Positions 36,147 to 45,850 of a DNA stretch of 64,000 nt are shown here, piece after piece. The notes below the pieces were generated by a model. The model was not told the origin of the DNA. It made no database searches and saw nothing but the letters and a program-made list of their open reading frames with translations. Source of the DNA: Halobiforma lacisalsi AJ5 (GTDB taxonomy: Archaea; Halobacteriota; Halobacteria; Halobacteriales; Natrialbaceae); assembly GCF_000226975.2 (NCBI RefSeq), contig NZ_CP019285.1, forward strand, positions 3,162,001-3,226,000, written 5' to 3'. The position numbers were made by a program, and so were the translations under genes. Position 1 is the stretch's first letter. Each line of letters opens with the position of its first letter.

Positions 36147-38657
36147 CTACATCAGGTAGAACAGCGGGAACAGGAACACCCACACGATGTCGACGAAGTG
36201 CCAGTAGAGCCCGAAGTACTCGACCGGACGATGGTCCTCGAGGTACGCGTCGACGCTCACGATCCGGTAGACCATGAACAGCGCGATCAGGACCCCGAGG
36301 ATCACGTGCAGGGCGTGCAGCCCCGTCGTGACGAAGTAGACCGAGTACTCGATGCTGGTCCACCAGTACTCGCCGTGGGAGAACTTGTAGCCGTACTCGT
36401 AGGCCTTGACGCCCATGAACGTGAACGCGAGCAGGAGCGTCGCGAGCATCGAACCGAGCAGGCCCTTCTTGTTCTTGCGCTCGGCGAACACCAGCGCCAG
36501 GATGACCGTGAAACTCGAGGTCAACAGGACGTAGGTGTTCAGCAGGCCGGGCCAGGAGGCGAACGGCACCTTCTCCCACTGGCCCCAGCCCATGTGGAGC
36601 CGCAGGAAGATGTAGCCGCCGATGATGGCGCCGAAGACCATGACGTCCGAGGCGAGGAACACCCAGACGCCGAACTTCGTGTTGTCGACGCCCTCGAACG
36701 GCCACCGTTCGGCGACCGCGGGCTCGGGCACGTTGAACTCCTCGACGCCGAACTTGAACAGCGAGACGCCCATGATCGCGATCCCGAGCAGCGTCAGCAC
36801 CGGGTAGATTATGTTCGGCTCGGCGGCGACGCCGACGAGTCCGGACAGCGCTTCTCGCGTCGGTTCGTACTCGACGGTTTCGGCGACACCTTCCGCGAAC
36901 TGGACGACGTAGGGCGTGATACCGGCCAGCCCAAGGAAGAACACGAACGTCCCGAATCCGATCCCGAGCGGCCAGATGCTGGCATGATCGGCGTGTTCCT
37001 CCTCGTGTGCAACGGTCGCCTCGGCTGCTTTCCCTTCGCCCTGAGCGACGCCACCGTCGGTCGTGGCCGCGGAGTCGTCGACGAACTCGAGTCGGCCGCT
37101 GGCGTAGCTCGGCCGGCCGGTCCAGTTCTCGAGCGGCGGCGGCGACGGGACCGCCCACTCGGCCGTACGGGAGTACTCCCATGGGTTGTCCGGCGCGTCG
37201 GGGCCGGAGACCCAGCTCTTGGCGAACGTGTAGAACATGATCAGGAACGACGCGCCGAAGACGAAGGCCCCGACGGTCGAGAGCTGGTGGTAGAACTGCG
37301 CGCCCTCGGCGTAGTTGAAGACGCGTCGTGGCGTCTCCCACGCGAGGAACTGCGGGAAGTAAAGCAGGTTGAAGCCGATGAAGTAGACGGCGAAGTTGAG
37401 CTTCCCGAGTGTCTCGGAGTACATCTTTCCGGTCATCTTGGGCCACCAGTAGTAGAGCCCGCCGACCAATGCCGTAACGCCCGAGACCATCACGTAGTGG
37501 AAGTGAGCGACGACCCAGTAGGTGCCACGGAACTCGTAGTCGAGCACGACGGCACCCAGGAAGACCCCGGTGATCCCGCCCAGAATGAACAGGACGAGCG
37601 CGCCGAGACTAAACAGGAACGGAGTCGTGAATCGGACCCGTCCCTTGACCATCGTGTAAATCAGGGCGAAGACCATCAGGTCGAACGGTAGCGAGATCCC
37701 GATGGTCGTCGCCATGAACAGGGTCTTGATCTCGAGGTTGATCGTCGTCAGGAACATGTGATGCATCCAGACGAGGAACGACTGAACGGCCACGAGGACC
37801 ATCGCGATGATGACCCACTTCCGGCCGACGAGTCGTCGACCACAGAAGGTCTGGAACGTCTCGAACATGATCCCCAACGCGGGGAAGAAGACGATGTACA
37901 CCTCCGGATGGCCGAAGAACCAGAAGAGGTGTCCCCACAACAGCCCCGACCCCTGGTCCGTCGCGAAGTACTGGGTCAGGAACAGGCGGTCGGACAGCAA
38001 CAGCAGCCCCGCGGCGAACAGTGCCGCGAACGCGAACAGCATCATCCAGGCGGTCAACAGCCACGACCACGTGAAGATCGGCATGTTCCAGAGGCCGAGG
38101 CCTTCCGCGCGCTGGCGGTGAATCGTCACGAGGAAGTTCACCGTCCCGACCGTCACCGAGATGAGGAACAGCGCCAATCCGAGGATCGTCGCCGTCCCAC
38201 CGGTTGTCGCCTGCATTGCCGGCGTGTAGGTGGGGACGTTCAGCGGAGCGTACATCGTCCAGCCGCCCGCGTAGGCGCTCCCCTGGAAGAAGGAGAGGGC
38301 GACTATGATCCCCGAGAACAGGTAGAACCAGTAGCTCAGGGCGTTCAGTCGGGGGAACGCGAGGTCGTCCGCACCGATCTGGAGCGGCACGAAGTAGTTC
38401 GCGAATCCGGTCGCGATCGGCGACAGGAACCAGAAGACCATCAAGAGACCGTGCATCGAGACGGCCTGGTTGAACTCGCGGTCCGCCAGTAGCCCAGTTC
38501 CGCCGGTTTCCCAGAGATGGGCTCGGAACGCCAGCGCGAGCACCCCGCCAAACAGCAGGAAGAACAGTGCCGTCGTTATGTAAAGGATGCCGACGTCCTT
38601 GTGATTGGTCGTAACGAGCCAGCGCTTGACCGACGTTCTCGGTGGAAGCTCACTCAT
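36147..38657 (-). CDS. Haem-copper oxidase, fused subunits I and III
   Basis: The 836-residue protein joins the catalytic subunit I (about 1-510; twelve helices) through an acidic linker (515-570) to subunit III (575-836; seven helices). Redox ligands are intact: His69 and His387 (low-spin haem), His385 (high-spin haem), and Cu-B His250, His299, His300, with Tyr254 in 'FGHPEVY' for the His-Tyr cross-link. Glu252 and Asp98/Asn105 mark a D-type proton path. At the K-path position the sequence is 'LPFDLMVF' (Met328) rather than P-T-G-x-K-V-F. Its start overlaps the subunit II stop by 4 bp. Confidence 0.95.
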   Translation of the reverse strand: MSELPPRTSVKRWLVTTNHKDVGILYITTALFFLLFGGVLALAFRAHLWETGGTGLLADREFNQAVSMHGLLMVFWFLSPIATGFANYFVPLQIGADDLAFPRLNALSYWFYLFSGIIVALSFFQGSAYAGGWTMYAPLNVPTYTPAMQATTGGTATILGLALFLISVTVGTVNFLVTIHRQRAEGLGLWNMPIFTWSWLLTAWMMLFAFAALFAAGLLLLSDRLFLTQYFATDQGSGLLWGHLFWFFGHPEVYIVFFPALGIMFETFQTFCGRRLVGRKWVIIAMVLVAVQSFLVWMHHMFLTTINLEIKTLFMATTIGISLPFDLMVFALIYTMVKGRVRFTTPFLFSLGALVLFILGGITGVFLGAVVLDYEFRGTYWVVAHFHYVMVSGVTALVGGLYYWWPKMTGKMYSETLGKLNFAVYFIGFNLLYFPQFLAWETPRRVFNYAEGAQFYHQLSTVGAFVFGASFLIMFYTFAKSWVSGPDAPDNPWEYSRTAEWAVPSPPPLENWTGRPSYASGRLEFVDDSAATTDGGVAQGEGKAAEATVAHEEEHADHASIWPLGIGFGTFVFFLGLAGITPYVVQFAEGVAETVEYEPTREALSGLVGVAAEPNIIYPVLTLLGIAIMGVSLFKFGVEEFNVPEPAVAERWPFEGVDNTKFGVWVFLASDVMVFGAIIGGYIFLRLHMGWGQWEKVPFASWPGLLNTYVLLTSSFTVILALVFAERKNKKGLLGSMLATLLLAFTFMGVKAYEYGYKFSHGEYWWTSIEYSVYFVTTGLHALHVILGVLIALFMVYRIVSVDAYLEDHRPVEYFGLYWHFVDIVWVFLFPLFYLM

Positions 38658-39754
38658 TCGCCGTCACCTCCGTCGTCGGTCGTTTCTTCGTCGGTGTTTT
38701 CATCGTCGGTTTGGTTCTCTTCTCCGTTTTCGTCACCCTCGTCACCGCTTTCACCGTCTTCGCCGCCGTTCTCGTCGTCTCCGCCGGGAGTCTCGAGGGT
38801 GTAGGTCTCGTCGACGGGTCCGGTGAAATCGATCGTATCCTCGATGTCGTCGAACTCGTCGCCCTCGAACGTGATTTCCACGTCGTAGGGGCCGCCCTGT
38901 TCGATGTCCTCGATGGTAATCGACCCGTTCTCGAACTCGTCGTCCTCGAAGGTGAAGCTAAGGTCGTCTTCGAACTCGTCGTTGTTCTGGTGCTCGAGCG
39001 AGAGTTCGAAGCCGTCGGTCACCCGTTCTTCGTCTTCGTCCTCGAGGGTGATCGTCATGGTCAGTTGTTCGTCCATCCATTCGTCGAACCGATCTTGCTC
39101 GTAGACGGTGACGTCGGACGTCATCCCGCTGTGACCGGGTCCGCAGAGTTCGAAACACTCCACGGTGTGCTCGCCGGGTTCGTCGGCGACGAACCAGGTC
39201 TGGTCGTATTCGCCGGGAATGGCGTCAGCTTTCACCCGGAGATCGGATATGCCGAACGTGTGCCAGACGTCCGTCGACGTCACCTCTATCCAGATCGGTT
39301 TATCAGCCGGGAGTACCAGTCCATCGTCGAGCGACGACGTCTCCACGCCGTTCTCGTAGTAGAAGTCCCACTCGAAGGCCCAGCCTTCGACGTCGATTTC
39401 CATCGCGTCTTCGCCCGGATTTTCCATTCCAGGGTCTTCGACGTACAGCAACATCCCGTAGGTCCAGATGACCAGCGAGATGACGATGATGGCACTCAGC
39501 CCGAACGACAGGAACAGTTTTTTTCCGCCCTTTCCACCGGTCGGTAGTTCTCCGACGGAAGGGAGGTCCTCGTCGTCGGATCGATCCTCGGTGTCGCGGT
39601 ACTTGTACGCGTTGTACAGCGTGTACGCGATGACCACGATACCGACGAGCGTACCCAGCCCGAGGAATACGAGGAAGATATCCTCGAACACGTCGACACG
39701 CGTCCTCGGGACCACCTCCATCGGAAGTTGTAGTGCGCTGAAGATTGTATTCAC
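38654..39754 (-). CDS. Cytochrome c oxidase subunit II with long acidic extension
   Basis: The 366-residue membrane-anchored subunit has two N-terminal helices (about 25-48 and 82-104) and a Cu-A cupredoxin domain (115-230). Ligands are His165, Cys200, Glu202, Cys204, His208 and Met211 ('ECFELCGPGHSGM'). After the normal end of the family (about 230) come 135 extra residues: a beta-rich repeat-like part with 'DLSFTFEDDEFENGSITIED' and 'VEITFEGDEFDDIED' type strands, then a Glu/Asp/Gly tail. It accepts electrons from a small carrier and passes them to subunit I. Start is GTG 39754; ATG 39721 is possible. Confidence 0.93.
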   Translation of the reverse strand: MNTIFSALQLPMEVVPRTRVDVFEDIFLVFLGLGTLVGIVVIAYTLYNAYKYRDTEDRSDDEDLPSVGELPTGGKGGKKLFLSFGLSAIIVISLVIWTYGMLLYVEDPGMENPGEDAMEIDVEGWAFEWDFYYENGVETSSLDDGLVLPADKPIWIEVTSTDVWHTFGISDLRVKADAIPGEYDQTWFVADEPGEHTVECFELCGPGHSGMTSDVTVYEQDRFDEWMDEQLTMTITLEDEDEERVTDGFELSLEHQNNDEFEDDLSFTFEDDEFENGSITIEDIEQGGPYDVEITFEGDEFDDIEDTIDFTGPVDETYTLETPGGDDENGGEDGESGDEGDENGEENQTDDENTDEETTDDGGDGE

Positions 39755-40122
39755 CTCTTTTGAAGACCGTCTATATGTCGGTCGATGGTGTCCCGTGCCA
39801 CTTATCTATTTGGAAACCGCCCGCGTTCCACTCCCGTTCGACCATTGTTGGGACGTACCATGATACACGATGACTTTCTATTAGTCTTCACGGGTTCGTA
39901 GGGTCGCGTGTACTTTTTTCTATCGACCTTTCGCCCCGGTCCTGTATGTATGAAAACTGCTTTCGGGTCGAGAATCCACTCTCCCGAACCAGTTCGGGCA
40001 CGGAATGCCGAGCACGACCCGAATCGAGGGTCGCCTCGCGGTCGCTGGTGCAGTCAGCGCTTGCGCGCAATTTCGGAACTGCCGAGGCGCGATTCTGCTC
40101 AGTCTCCGCCGAGACGCTCGAT
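39755..40122. other. 368-bp intergenic region between oxidase and adenylate kinase loci
   Basis: It contains TATA-like elements on the minus strand near 39771-39777 and 39802-39810 that could serve the oxidase operon, a T-rich run near 39914-39921, and a tight hairpin at 39983-39998. I see no credible gene. Confidence 0.5.
39983..39998. terminator. Short hairpin, possible terminator
   Basis: CCCGAAC and GTTCGGG pair perfectly across a two-base loop. It lies downstream of the minus-strand hypothetical gene that ends at 40123. Confidence 0.3.
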
Positions 40123-40551
40123 TCAGATCTCGACGACCCACACACGGAACGTCTCGGGCAGTTCGTACACCTCCAGAAACACCGCGTCGATGAACTGGGC
40201 GATCCGATTCCCGTCGGCTTTCGCGCTGATCCGTACGTTGGTCCCGGCCGCTTCTTCAGGTCGGTTGACCTCGTCGATCTTGAACGCCGGGAAACCACCG
40301 ATCGTCGACTTGAGCGTCTCGAGTTCGGCGTCGGTGCAGTCGAGGTTGATCGTCCCGTCCGCGAACTGGAGCCAGGGTGCTCCGAGGTCAGGGTCGGGCC
40401 CTTCCTCGCTCGAGTCGCCCCCGTCGTCGGTCAGGACGTCATCGTCGACCTCAAGGGTCAGAAACCCGTGACTCCGCTTCCGGTGAGCCGAGATCGCATC
40501 GACGTACAGTTTTCGTCGTTCCGTCGGGTCGGACGCGTCGAATCGAGTCAT
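40123..40551 (-). CDS. Conserved haloarchaeal protein of unknown function
   Basis: The 142-residue acidic soluble protein is not recognised as a known enzyme. It starts 'MTRFDASDPTERRKLYVDAI' with a basic patch 'HRKRSHGFLTLEV', contains an Asp/Ser-rich loop near residues 40-55 and ends with a beta-rich part 'FRVWVVEI'. It is divergent from adk over about 70 bp. The codon use is typical of the chromosome, so it is likely a real gene. Confidence 0.7.
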   Translation of the reverse strand: MTRFDASDPTERRKLYVDAISAHRKRSHGFLTLEVDDDVLTDDGGDSSEEGPDPDLGAPWLQFADGTINLDCTDAELETLKSTIGGFPAFKIDEVNRPEEAAGTNVRISAKADGNRIAQFIDAVFLEVYELPETFRVWVVEI

Positions 40552-40623
40552 GATGGTTCGTCGTACGCGTACGGACGTGCCCGTTTCTTTAAGCCTTTAT
40601 GCGCCGGCGCTGAACGGTGATGT

Positions 40624-41259
40624 ATGGCAGGGCCACGCATCCTGATCCTCGGCGCGCCCGGGGCAGGAAAGGGTACCCAGAGCGCAAAGATCACCGAAGA
40701 GTTCGACGTCGAGCACATTACCACCGGCGACGCGCTCCGTGCAAACAAAGACATGGACATCTCGGACATGGATACGGAGTACGACACGCCGCGGGAGTAC
40801 ATGGACCGGGGCGAACTCGTCCCCGACGAGGTCGTCAACGCCATCGTCGATGAGGCCCTCTCCCAGGCCGACGGGTTCGTCCTCGACGGCTACCCGCGAA
40901 ACCTCGAGCAGGCCGAGGAACTCGAGGATATGACCGACCTCGACGTCGTCCTCTATCTGGACGTTAGCGAGGACGAACTCGTCCACCGACTGACCGGTCG
41001 CCGACTCGACCCCGAAACGGACGAAATCTACCACGTGGAGTACAACCCGCCGGAGGATCCCGAAGTCGAGGAGCGACTCGTCCAGCGCGACGACGACACC
41101 GAAGAGACGGTCAAAGAGCGACTCCGCGTCTTCCGCGAGAACACCGAGCCCGTGATCGAGTACTACGACGAGAAGGGAACGCTCGAGCGGGTCGAGGGGG
41201 AACAGTCGCCGGACGAAGTCTGGGAGGACGTCAGGGCGACGATCGAAGACGCGGCGTAA
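40624..41259 (+). CDS. adk: Adenylate kinase
   Basis: The 211-residue long-form adenylate kinase interconverts ATP+AMP and two ADP. The P-loop 'GAPGAGKGT' is at residues 9-17, AMP-binding 'GDALRAN' and 'DGYPRN' follow, and the LID domain is '[19 protein letters not shown]'. Unlike some Gram-positive enzymes there are no zinc Cys in the LID. A possible TATA 'TTTAAG/TTTATG' lies about 30-38 nt upstream. It converges with the pilin-signal surface protein (5 bp apart). Confidence 0.95.
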   Translation: MAGPRILILGAPGAGKGTQSAKITEEFDVEHITTGDALRANKDMDISDMDTEYDTPREYMDRGELVPDEVVNAIVDEALSQADGFVLDGYPRNLEQAEELEDMTDLDVVLYLDVSEDELVHRLTGRRLDPETDEIYHVEYNPPEDPEVEERLVQRDDDTEETVKERLRVFRENTEPVIEYYDEKGTLERVEGEQSPDEVWEDVRATIEDAA

Positions 41260-41263
41260 CCGG

Positions 41264-42760
41264 TCAGTTCTGGTCGATTTCGATTTCGTGTTTTGCGACG
41301 TTGAGGTAGGTCAGTTGCGGCGGAAGAGTATAGTCTCCCGGGTAGGCGTTGAATTCGCCACCTTCGAGGGAGTCGTCGTATTCGAATTCCGCCGCACTGG
41401 CATGAATGTTGGCCGAGTGTACCACGAGTCCTCCGTTAAATTCGGGGTTGGAGTGGAAGTCGACCTGGTACTCGCTGCCGGTCAACTCGTTCGGTCCCTC
41501 CCAATCGTTGCTCGCAGCGTAGAACGTGCCGGTAAAGTTCCCGTCCCAGAACCGACCGTCCAGGTCAGAGGTTCCGTACACCTGCAACTGTTCGGATTTC
41601 GTTTCACCGATGGACGAATCGGGAGCGACCTTTCCCTTATCCATATTAAAATTCCCGGTTAGATAAATTCGCAACGCGTTATCTTCACCTTCCGTGTCTA
41701 CGGTTACCTCGGCGTGGGGATCAGAGATCGTAACATCCCCATCGACCAATATCGTGACGTTACCGGAAGAGGCATCCGCGGAGATCGTGTTCGAGTCCTG
41801 CAGATCGATCTCGTCGGCGTAGTATAGCCCGTCGTCTAGGCTCACGTCACCGGTGATCGTTCCAAGATCATGGGCCGGGTTTTCGTTGGCTTCTTCGATT
41901 GCGTCTTCTCGCATCTCCTCTATGACTGGGTCCATCTCGGGCATATTTCCGACGCGAGCATCGTCTCCGAACTCGTCTTTGAAGTCGTCCACTTCCTCCG
42001 AGTAGGTCACGCCCGAATCGTAGGCGCTTTCCAGGTCGATGTACCCCACTTCGACTTCGATAGTTCGGTTCTCGTGGTCGACTCGCTGGACCGACGTATC
42101 GCCGGCCTGATTCCGGAAGAACGACTCCCAGCCGCGGTAGTAATCGCTCTCGATCGTGATCGTCACGCTATCGTTTTCGACCACGGTCGCTTCCCTGAAC
42201 GCCTCCGTCTCCGCGTGCTCGAGACGCACGTCGCCGGTCCCGAGCTCTTGCTCGCCGGTGATCGTCGTGACCGGCATCGTGAGAGTATCTGTCTCCGTCT
42301 CGTAGTGGATAGGCGGTGCGGAAACGACGCGAGTTTCGTTCCCTGTCTCGCGGAAGACCGCGCCCGCTTCGTACGCGATCGTCGTTCCACCGTCTCCTTC
42401 GTACTCGACGGTTCCGATCGTGAGATCCTCCAACGCAGTGGTCTCGAGGGCTTCCGAGGAGACGTTGATCGTCCCGCTGTCCTCTCGTACGACCGCACCG
42501 TCCTGACCGACGTCGATGTCGATCGAGCGAGCGACGTCGCTTTCGGTCGACGTAGTCATCAGCTGCTGTCCCAGTTCCACGAACGCGCTCTCGACCCGCT
42601 CGTCTTCGGAGTCCTGTTGAATGTCGGCCGTTGTCGTCCCCGCGACGAGCAGCATGCTCGTGCTGATGGCCGCGGCCATTCCAATTAGGAGGACGAGGCC
42701 GATCAGCGTCGACTGCCCGCGGCGGGTCCGATCTGGACCCTCGGGACTGCGGAAAGGCAT
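41264..42760 (-). CDS. Surface protein with pilin-type (class III) signal, DUF7289-like
   Basis: The 498-residue protein has an N-terminal class III signal: 'TRRGQSTLIGLVLLIGMAAAIS', with Gly before the predicted prepilin-peptidase cut and a hydrophobic helix after it. The body is a beta-rich ectodomain (about 50-240) followed by a polymer-forming-like repeat region (about 300-430). It shares order and motifs with the larger neighbour at 43015 ('IGTVEYEGDGG', 'GLYYADEIDL') but has no von Willebrand domain. It may be a minor pilin-like or membrane-anchored exoprotein. Confidence 0.8.
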   Translation of the reverse strand: MPFRSPEGPDRTRRGQSTLIGLVLLIGMAAAISTSMLLVAGTTTADIQQDSEDERVESAFVELGQQLMTTSTESDVARSIDIDVGQDGAVVREDSGTINVSSEALETTALEDLTIGTVEYEGDGGTTIAYEAGAVFRETGNETRVVSAPPIHYETETDTLTMPVTTITGEQELGTGDVRLEHAETEAFREATVVENDSVTITIESDYYRGWESFFRNQAGDTSVQRVDHENRTIEVEVGYIDLESAYDSGVTYSEEVDDFKDEFGDDARVGNMPEMDPVIEEMREDAIEEANENPAHDLGTITGDVSLDDGLYYADEIDLQDSNTISADASSGNVTILVDGDVTISDPHAEVTVDTEGEDNALRIYLTGNFNMDKGKVAPDSSIGETKSEQLQVYGTSDLDGRFWDGNFTGTFYAASNDWEGPNELTGSEYQVDFHSNPEFNGGLVVHSANIHASAAEFEYDDSLEGGEFNAYPGDYTLPPQLTYLNVAKHEIEIDQN

Positions 42761-42781
42761 ACGCTAATCGGACAGTCACTG

Positions 42782-42790
42782 ATAGAATAA
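42782..42790 (-). promoter_or_regulatory. TATA box of the DUF7289-like gene
   Basis: TTATTCTAT on the minus strand is centred about 26 nt before the start at 42760, consistent with a leaderless transcript and its own promoter separate from the neighbouring gene. Confidence 0.5.
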
Positions 42791-43014
42791 TGGCCACCTT
42801 CGGTCAGACACTTCAGGACCGTTTACGTCCGTTTGTGGCCCCATATCACGGTCGTCGTTGGTTGACCGACACCGATAGTAAGAACCGCTCGAGGCCAACG
42901 AGCGGCAATAAACTATTTGAACGGTCGGTTGCTACCGGATCGATCCCGCGACTCGAGTCCGAAACCGACCGGTGGGGCCCGTCGGGGCCGCTTCGAGAAC
43001 TCTGCTCGCTCGGT

Positions 43015-45681
43015 TCAGTCCTCGATCAACACGCTGTGTTCGTCGATGTCGATCACGTACTCGCTCGAACCGCTGGCGGAGTCGGGGACCGAGTCGATGT
43101 CGAAGGTGAAGTCCGACTCGGCCGTGACGTCTTCGCCGATCTCGCCGAAGACGTCCTCGAGTTCCTCGGCGTCGTCGACGTTGACGTTTTCACCGCCGGT
43201 CTCTTCGGCGATGTCCTCGAGGAGATCTTCGTTGAGATCGTCGAACCCGAGCCCGATGGTGTAAATCGTCACGTCGAGGTCGTTCGCATCTTCCTCCGCT
43301 AGCTCACGGGCAACTTCGTCGTCGTTTGAATCGCTGTTTTCACCGTCGCTCAGGAGGATCATCACCCGTTCGTTCCCATTCGCCGGAGTCGTCCGATAGT
43401 CGTCGAGAGCGCGGTCCATCCCGGCAGCGATATTGGTACCGCCGTACTCGTTACCGACGACGCTTTCCTCGACCTTGGTGAGGTCATCAGTGAGTTCCTG
43501 TAGTGCCTGCGTATCCGATACAGTGGCGAATTCGTAGATTCCGGCCCGGTCTTCCGTCTGGTTCAACATTCCGATGAAGTCTCGAGTCGCATCGACCCGC
43601 AACTTGTCCGGGTCGTTCCCGGCATTGGGATACGTGCCGATATACGTGTCGCAGCTAAAGTATCCACAATCGTCTGGGTAGACACGGATCTCCTCCCACT
43701 GTTCTGTCCGCCCGCCCTGTCGCGGATCGAGAACGCTCGTGTTCCCGTTTTCGTCTTTTACCTCGATTCGATTATTGCTCCCGGAATAACGCCAATAATT
43801 TCGGAACGGATCGTCAACCGGCATCGGTTGCCACTCGTCACCATCAATTTTCTCCAAAGTGCTCGGTGAGTAATACGAAGAGAACGGATTCCCTGGACCC
43901 ATTGATCCGGAACGATCCAACACGAACGTCACGTCGAGCGGGTCTCGAGTCCCGACTTCGACCACCTCGATCTCCCGGTTTTCTTCGGGAATCGGTACGT
44001 CGGTTCGGAGCGAGCGGTCGAAGTTGATCGTAGCGTGCGGACCGAGTTTTACGTCCCCTGCGACGACGGCACCCGTGATCTCGACGTTGTTTTTGATCTC
44101 GACCTCGCTACCGGGGGCGTAGACGACCCCCTCGAAGTCCGCCTCGATCGTAATCTTGTCGTTGCTGTTTCCGTACACCCAGAGGGCGTGTGCCCGATCG
44201 TCGTCCTCTATCGTGACCTCGTCTTTGATCGTCACCGGGCCGTCTGCGTACAGATACGTGCTGTTGCCCCCCTCGATCTCGAGGTCGGAGAGCGTCACGG
44301 AGCCGTCCGTCCCGACGTGGACGTCCCCGTCACGGGTGTCGATCGAACTCGGGTCGAGACTCGAGCCGTAATAGAGTCCGGCCTCGAGGTCGTCTTCCGC
44401 GACCGCATCGCCCGCTTGATCGGTGCTCTCGAGGTACTCGAGGTCCTCGACGGCCGTTTCGAGTTCGTCGTCGATCGGTTCGACCGGGTCGAACGGGGAC
44501 GACATGTTTGCGACTAAGTTGTCCGACGTATCCCCGTCGAGCCAGTAAACCTCGGTATTCCCGTCCCCGGTCGTATTGATAAATTCGTAGTCGGCCGGCG
44601 GACCCGATCCGTCGATTCCACCAGCATAGGTGATCTGGGAGACGGTCGGTTTCCCTCCCGTTTTGTCGAGAATGCCGTCTAAGACGGGGACGGCTTCGAC
44701 CGTAGAGCTACCGGTAAGCGTGAGGTCGTCATTGATAACCAACAGGTCGTCGGAGCTGTTCGTGCCGACCTCGTGATCGTCGTACCCGCGCACGTTGAGT
44801 TCGTTGTAGTTCCCCTCGCTCTCCTCGGCGTATAACCCGCCGTACACCGTTGGCTCGAGGCCGACATGATCGGCGAAGGGGTTGTCGGCGTCGATCGTCG
44901 CAACGACGCTGACTTCCTGGTTGTCGGGGTCGTGACAGACCGCGTTCGTATCCGACGGGGCCGCGTCGCAGTCATCCACCTCGACGGCGTCGAACTCGTC
45001 TTTCAGGAACTCCGCCCAGGCGTCGTGGTACGGCGTGTCCGAGATGGTGAGCGTAATATCGTCGACGAAGCCGACCTCGTCAATCGCGTCGTCGACCGAC
45101 GACGGTTCGCCCCGCTCGAGCGGCTCGACCGTGTGTTCGCCGTTCCCGACCTCGCCCTGTAGGCTCGTCACGGAGAGGTCGAGTCGGCCCACTTCGTCCC
45201 CATCCTCGTTTTCTTCGCGGTAGTATCGGATGTCCGGTTCCGAGACGACCGTGGATGTGTCCCCCTCTATTCGCCAGACACCGCCAGCCTGGTGACCGAT
45301 CCGGTTACCCTCGCCGTCGTCGTACTCGAGCGTTCCGATTTCGATGTCGTCGATCGTTTCCGGTTCGCTGTAGCCGTTCGATACGCTGACCGAGAGCGTG
45401 CTGTTCGACAGTTCGTAGGTCCCCTCTTCCGCGAGATAGACCGATTCGCTCGCGTCGCCGTCGATCAACGCCGTGTGAAGGTCGGCGTCGAACTGGCTCA
45501 TCACCTGTTCGCCCCGCTCTTGTGAGATATCGGATTCGACGGTGTCGACCGCCGTGAACCCCGTGAGCAGGATGAGGACCGCAGCCATGGCCACGAGACC
45601 CAGCAGCAGGATCAATCCTATCACTGGACTTAGTCCACGGTCCGTTCGGCCGCGAATGTCCTTTTTTTGCGACTCGTTCAT
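43015..45681 (-). CDS. Large surface protein with pilin-type signal and C-terminal vWA domain
   Basis: The 888-residue protein begins with a class III signal 'RTDRGLSPVIGLILLLG' (residues about 12-28). Residues 40-560 match the plan of the 41264 gene: beta-rich ectodomain and polymer-forming-like repeats. A von Willebrand factor A domain follows from residue 583, with MIDAS 'DRSGSM' (589-594), Thr in 'GGTNIAAGMDRAL' and Asp in 'ILLSDGEN'. About 100 residues with a Cys pair are inserted between the MIDAS strand and the first helix. It is a candidate metal-dependent adhesin displayed by the pilus machinery. Confidence 0.82.
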   Translation of the reverse strand: MNESQKKDIRGRTDRGLSPVIGLILLLGLVAMAAVLILLTGFTAVDTVESDISQERGEQVMSQFDADLHTALIDGDASESVYLAEEGTYELSNSTLSVSVSNGYSEPETIDDIEIGTLEYDDGEGNRIGHQAGGVWRIEGDTSTVVSEPDIRYYREENEDGDEVGRLDLSVTSLQGEVGNGEHTVEPLERGEPSSVDDAIDEVGFVDDITLTISDTPYHDAWAEFLKDEFDAVEVDDCDAAPSDTNAVCHDPDNQEVSVVATIDADNPFADHVGLEPTVYGGLYAEESEGNYNELNVRGYDDHEVGTNSSDDLLVINDDLTLTGSSTVEAVPVLDGILDKTGGKPTVSQITYAGGIDGSGPPADYEFINTTGDGNTEVYWLDGDTSDNLVANMSSPFDPVEPIDDELETAVEDLEYLESTDQAGDAVAEDDLEAGLYYGSSLDPSSIDTRDGDVHVGTDGSVTLSDLEIEGGNSTYLYADGPVTIKDEVTIEDDDRAHALWVYGNSNDKITIEADFEGVVYAPGSEVEIKNNVEITGAVVAGDVKLGPHATINFDRSLRTDVPIPEENREIEVVEVGTRDPLDVTFVLDRSGSMGPGNPFSSYYSPSTLEKIDGDEWQPMPVDDPFRNYWRYSGSNNRIEVKDENGNTSVLDPRQGGRTEQWEEIRVYPDDCGYFSCDTYIGTYPNAGNDPDKLRVDATRDFIGMLNQTEDRAGIYEFATVSDTQALQELTDDLTKVEESVVGNEYGGTNIAAGMDRALDDYRTTPANGNERVMILLSDGENSDSNDDEVARELAEEDANDLDVTIYTIGLGFDDLNEDLLEDIAEETGGENVNVDDAEELEDVFGEIGEDVTAESDFTFDIDSVPDSASGSSEYVIDIDEHSVLIED

Positions 45682-45820
45682 TCCTTAGTCACGTATCGAT
45701 ACTCAAATTACTAAAATATATTGTTGGAATCAAAGGGTGTGTCGGGTCGCCGACCGACGGTTGTGAGGCCCCGGTCGGTTCGCGAACAGCGAACCGGGGC
45801 GATCACCGAAGATAAACACT

Positions 45821-45828
45821 TGTATACC
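45821..45828 (+). promoter_or_regulatory. TATA box of the EMC3/YidC-like gene
   Basis: TGTATACC is centred about 26 nt before ATG 45851 and defines a leaderless transcript start. Confidence 0.6.
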
Positions 45829-45850
45829 GCACGTGTACTAGCTCAACCAG

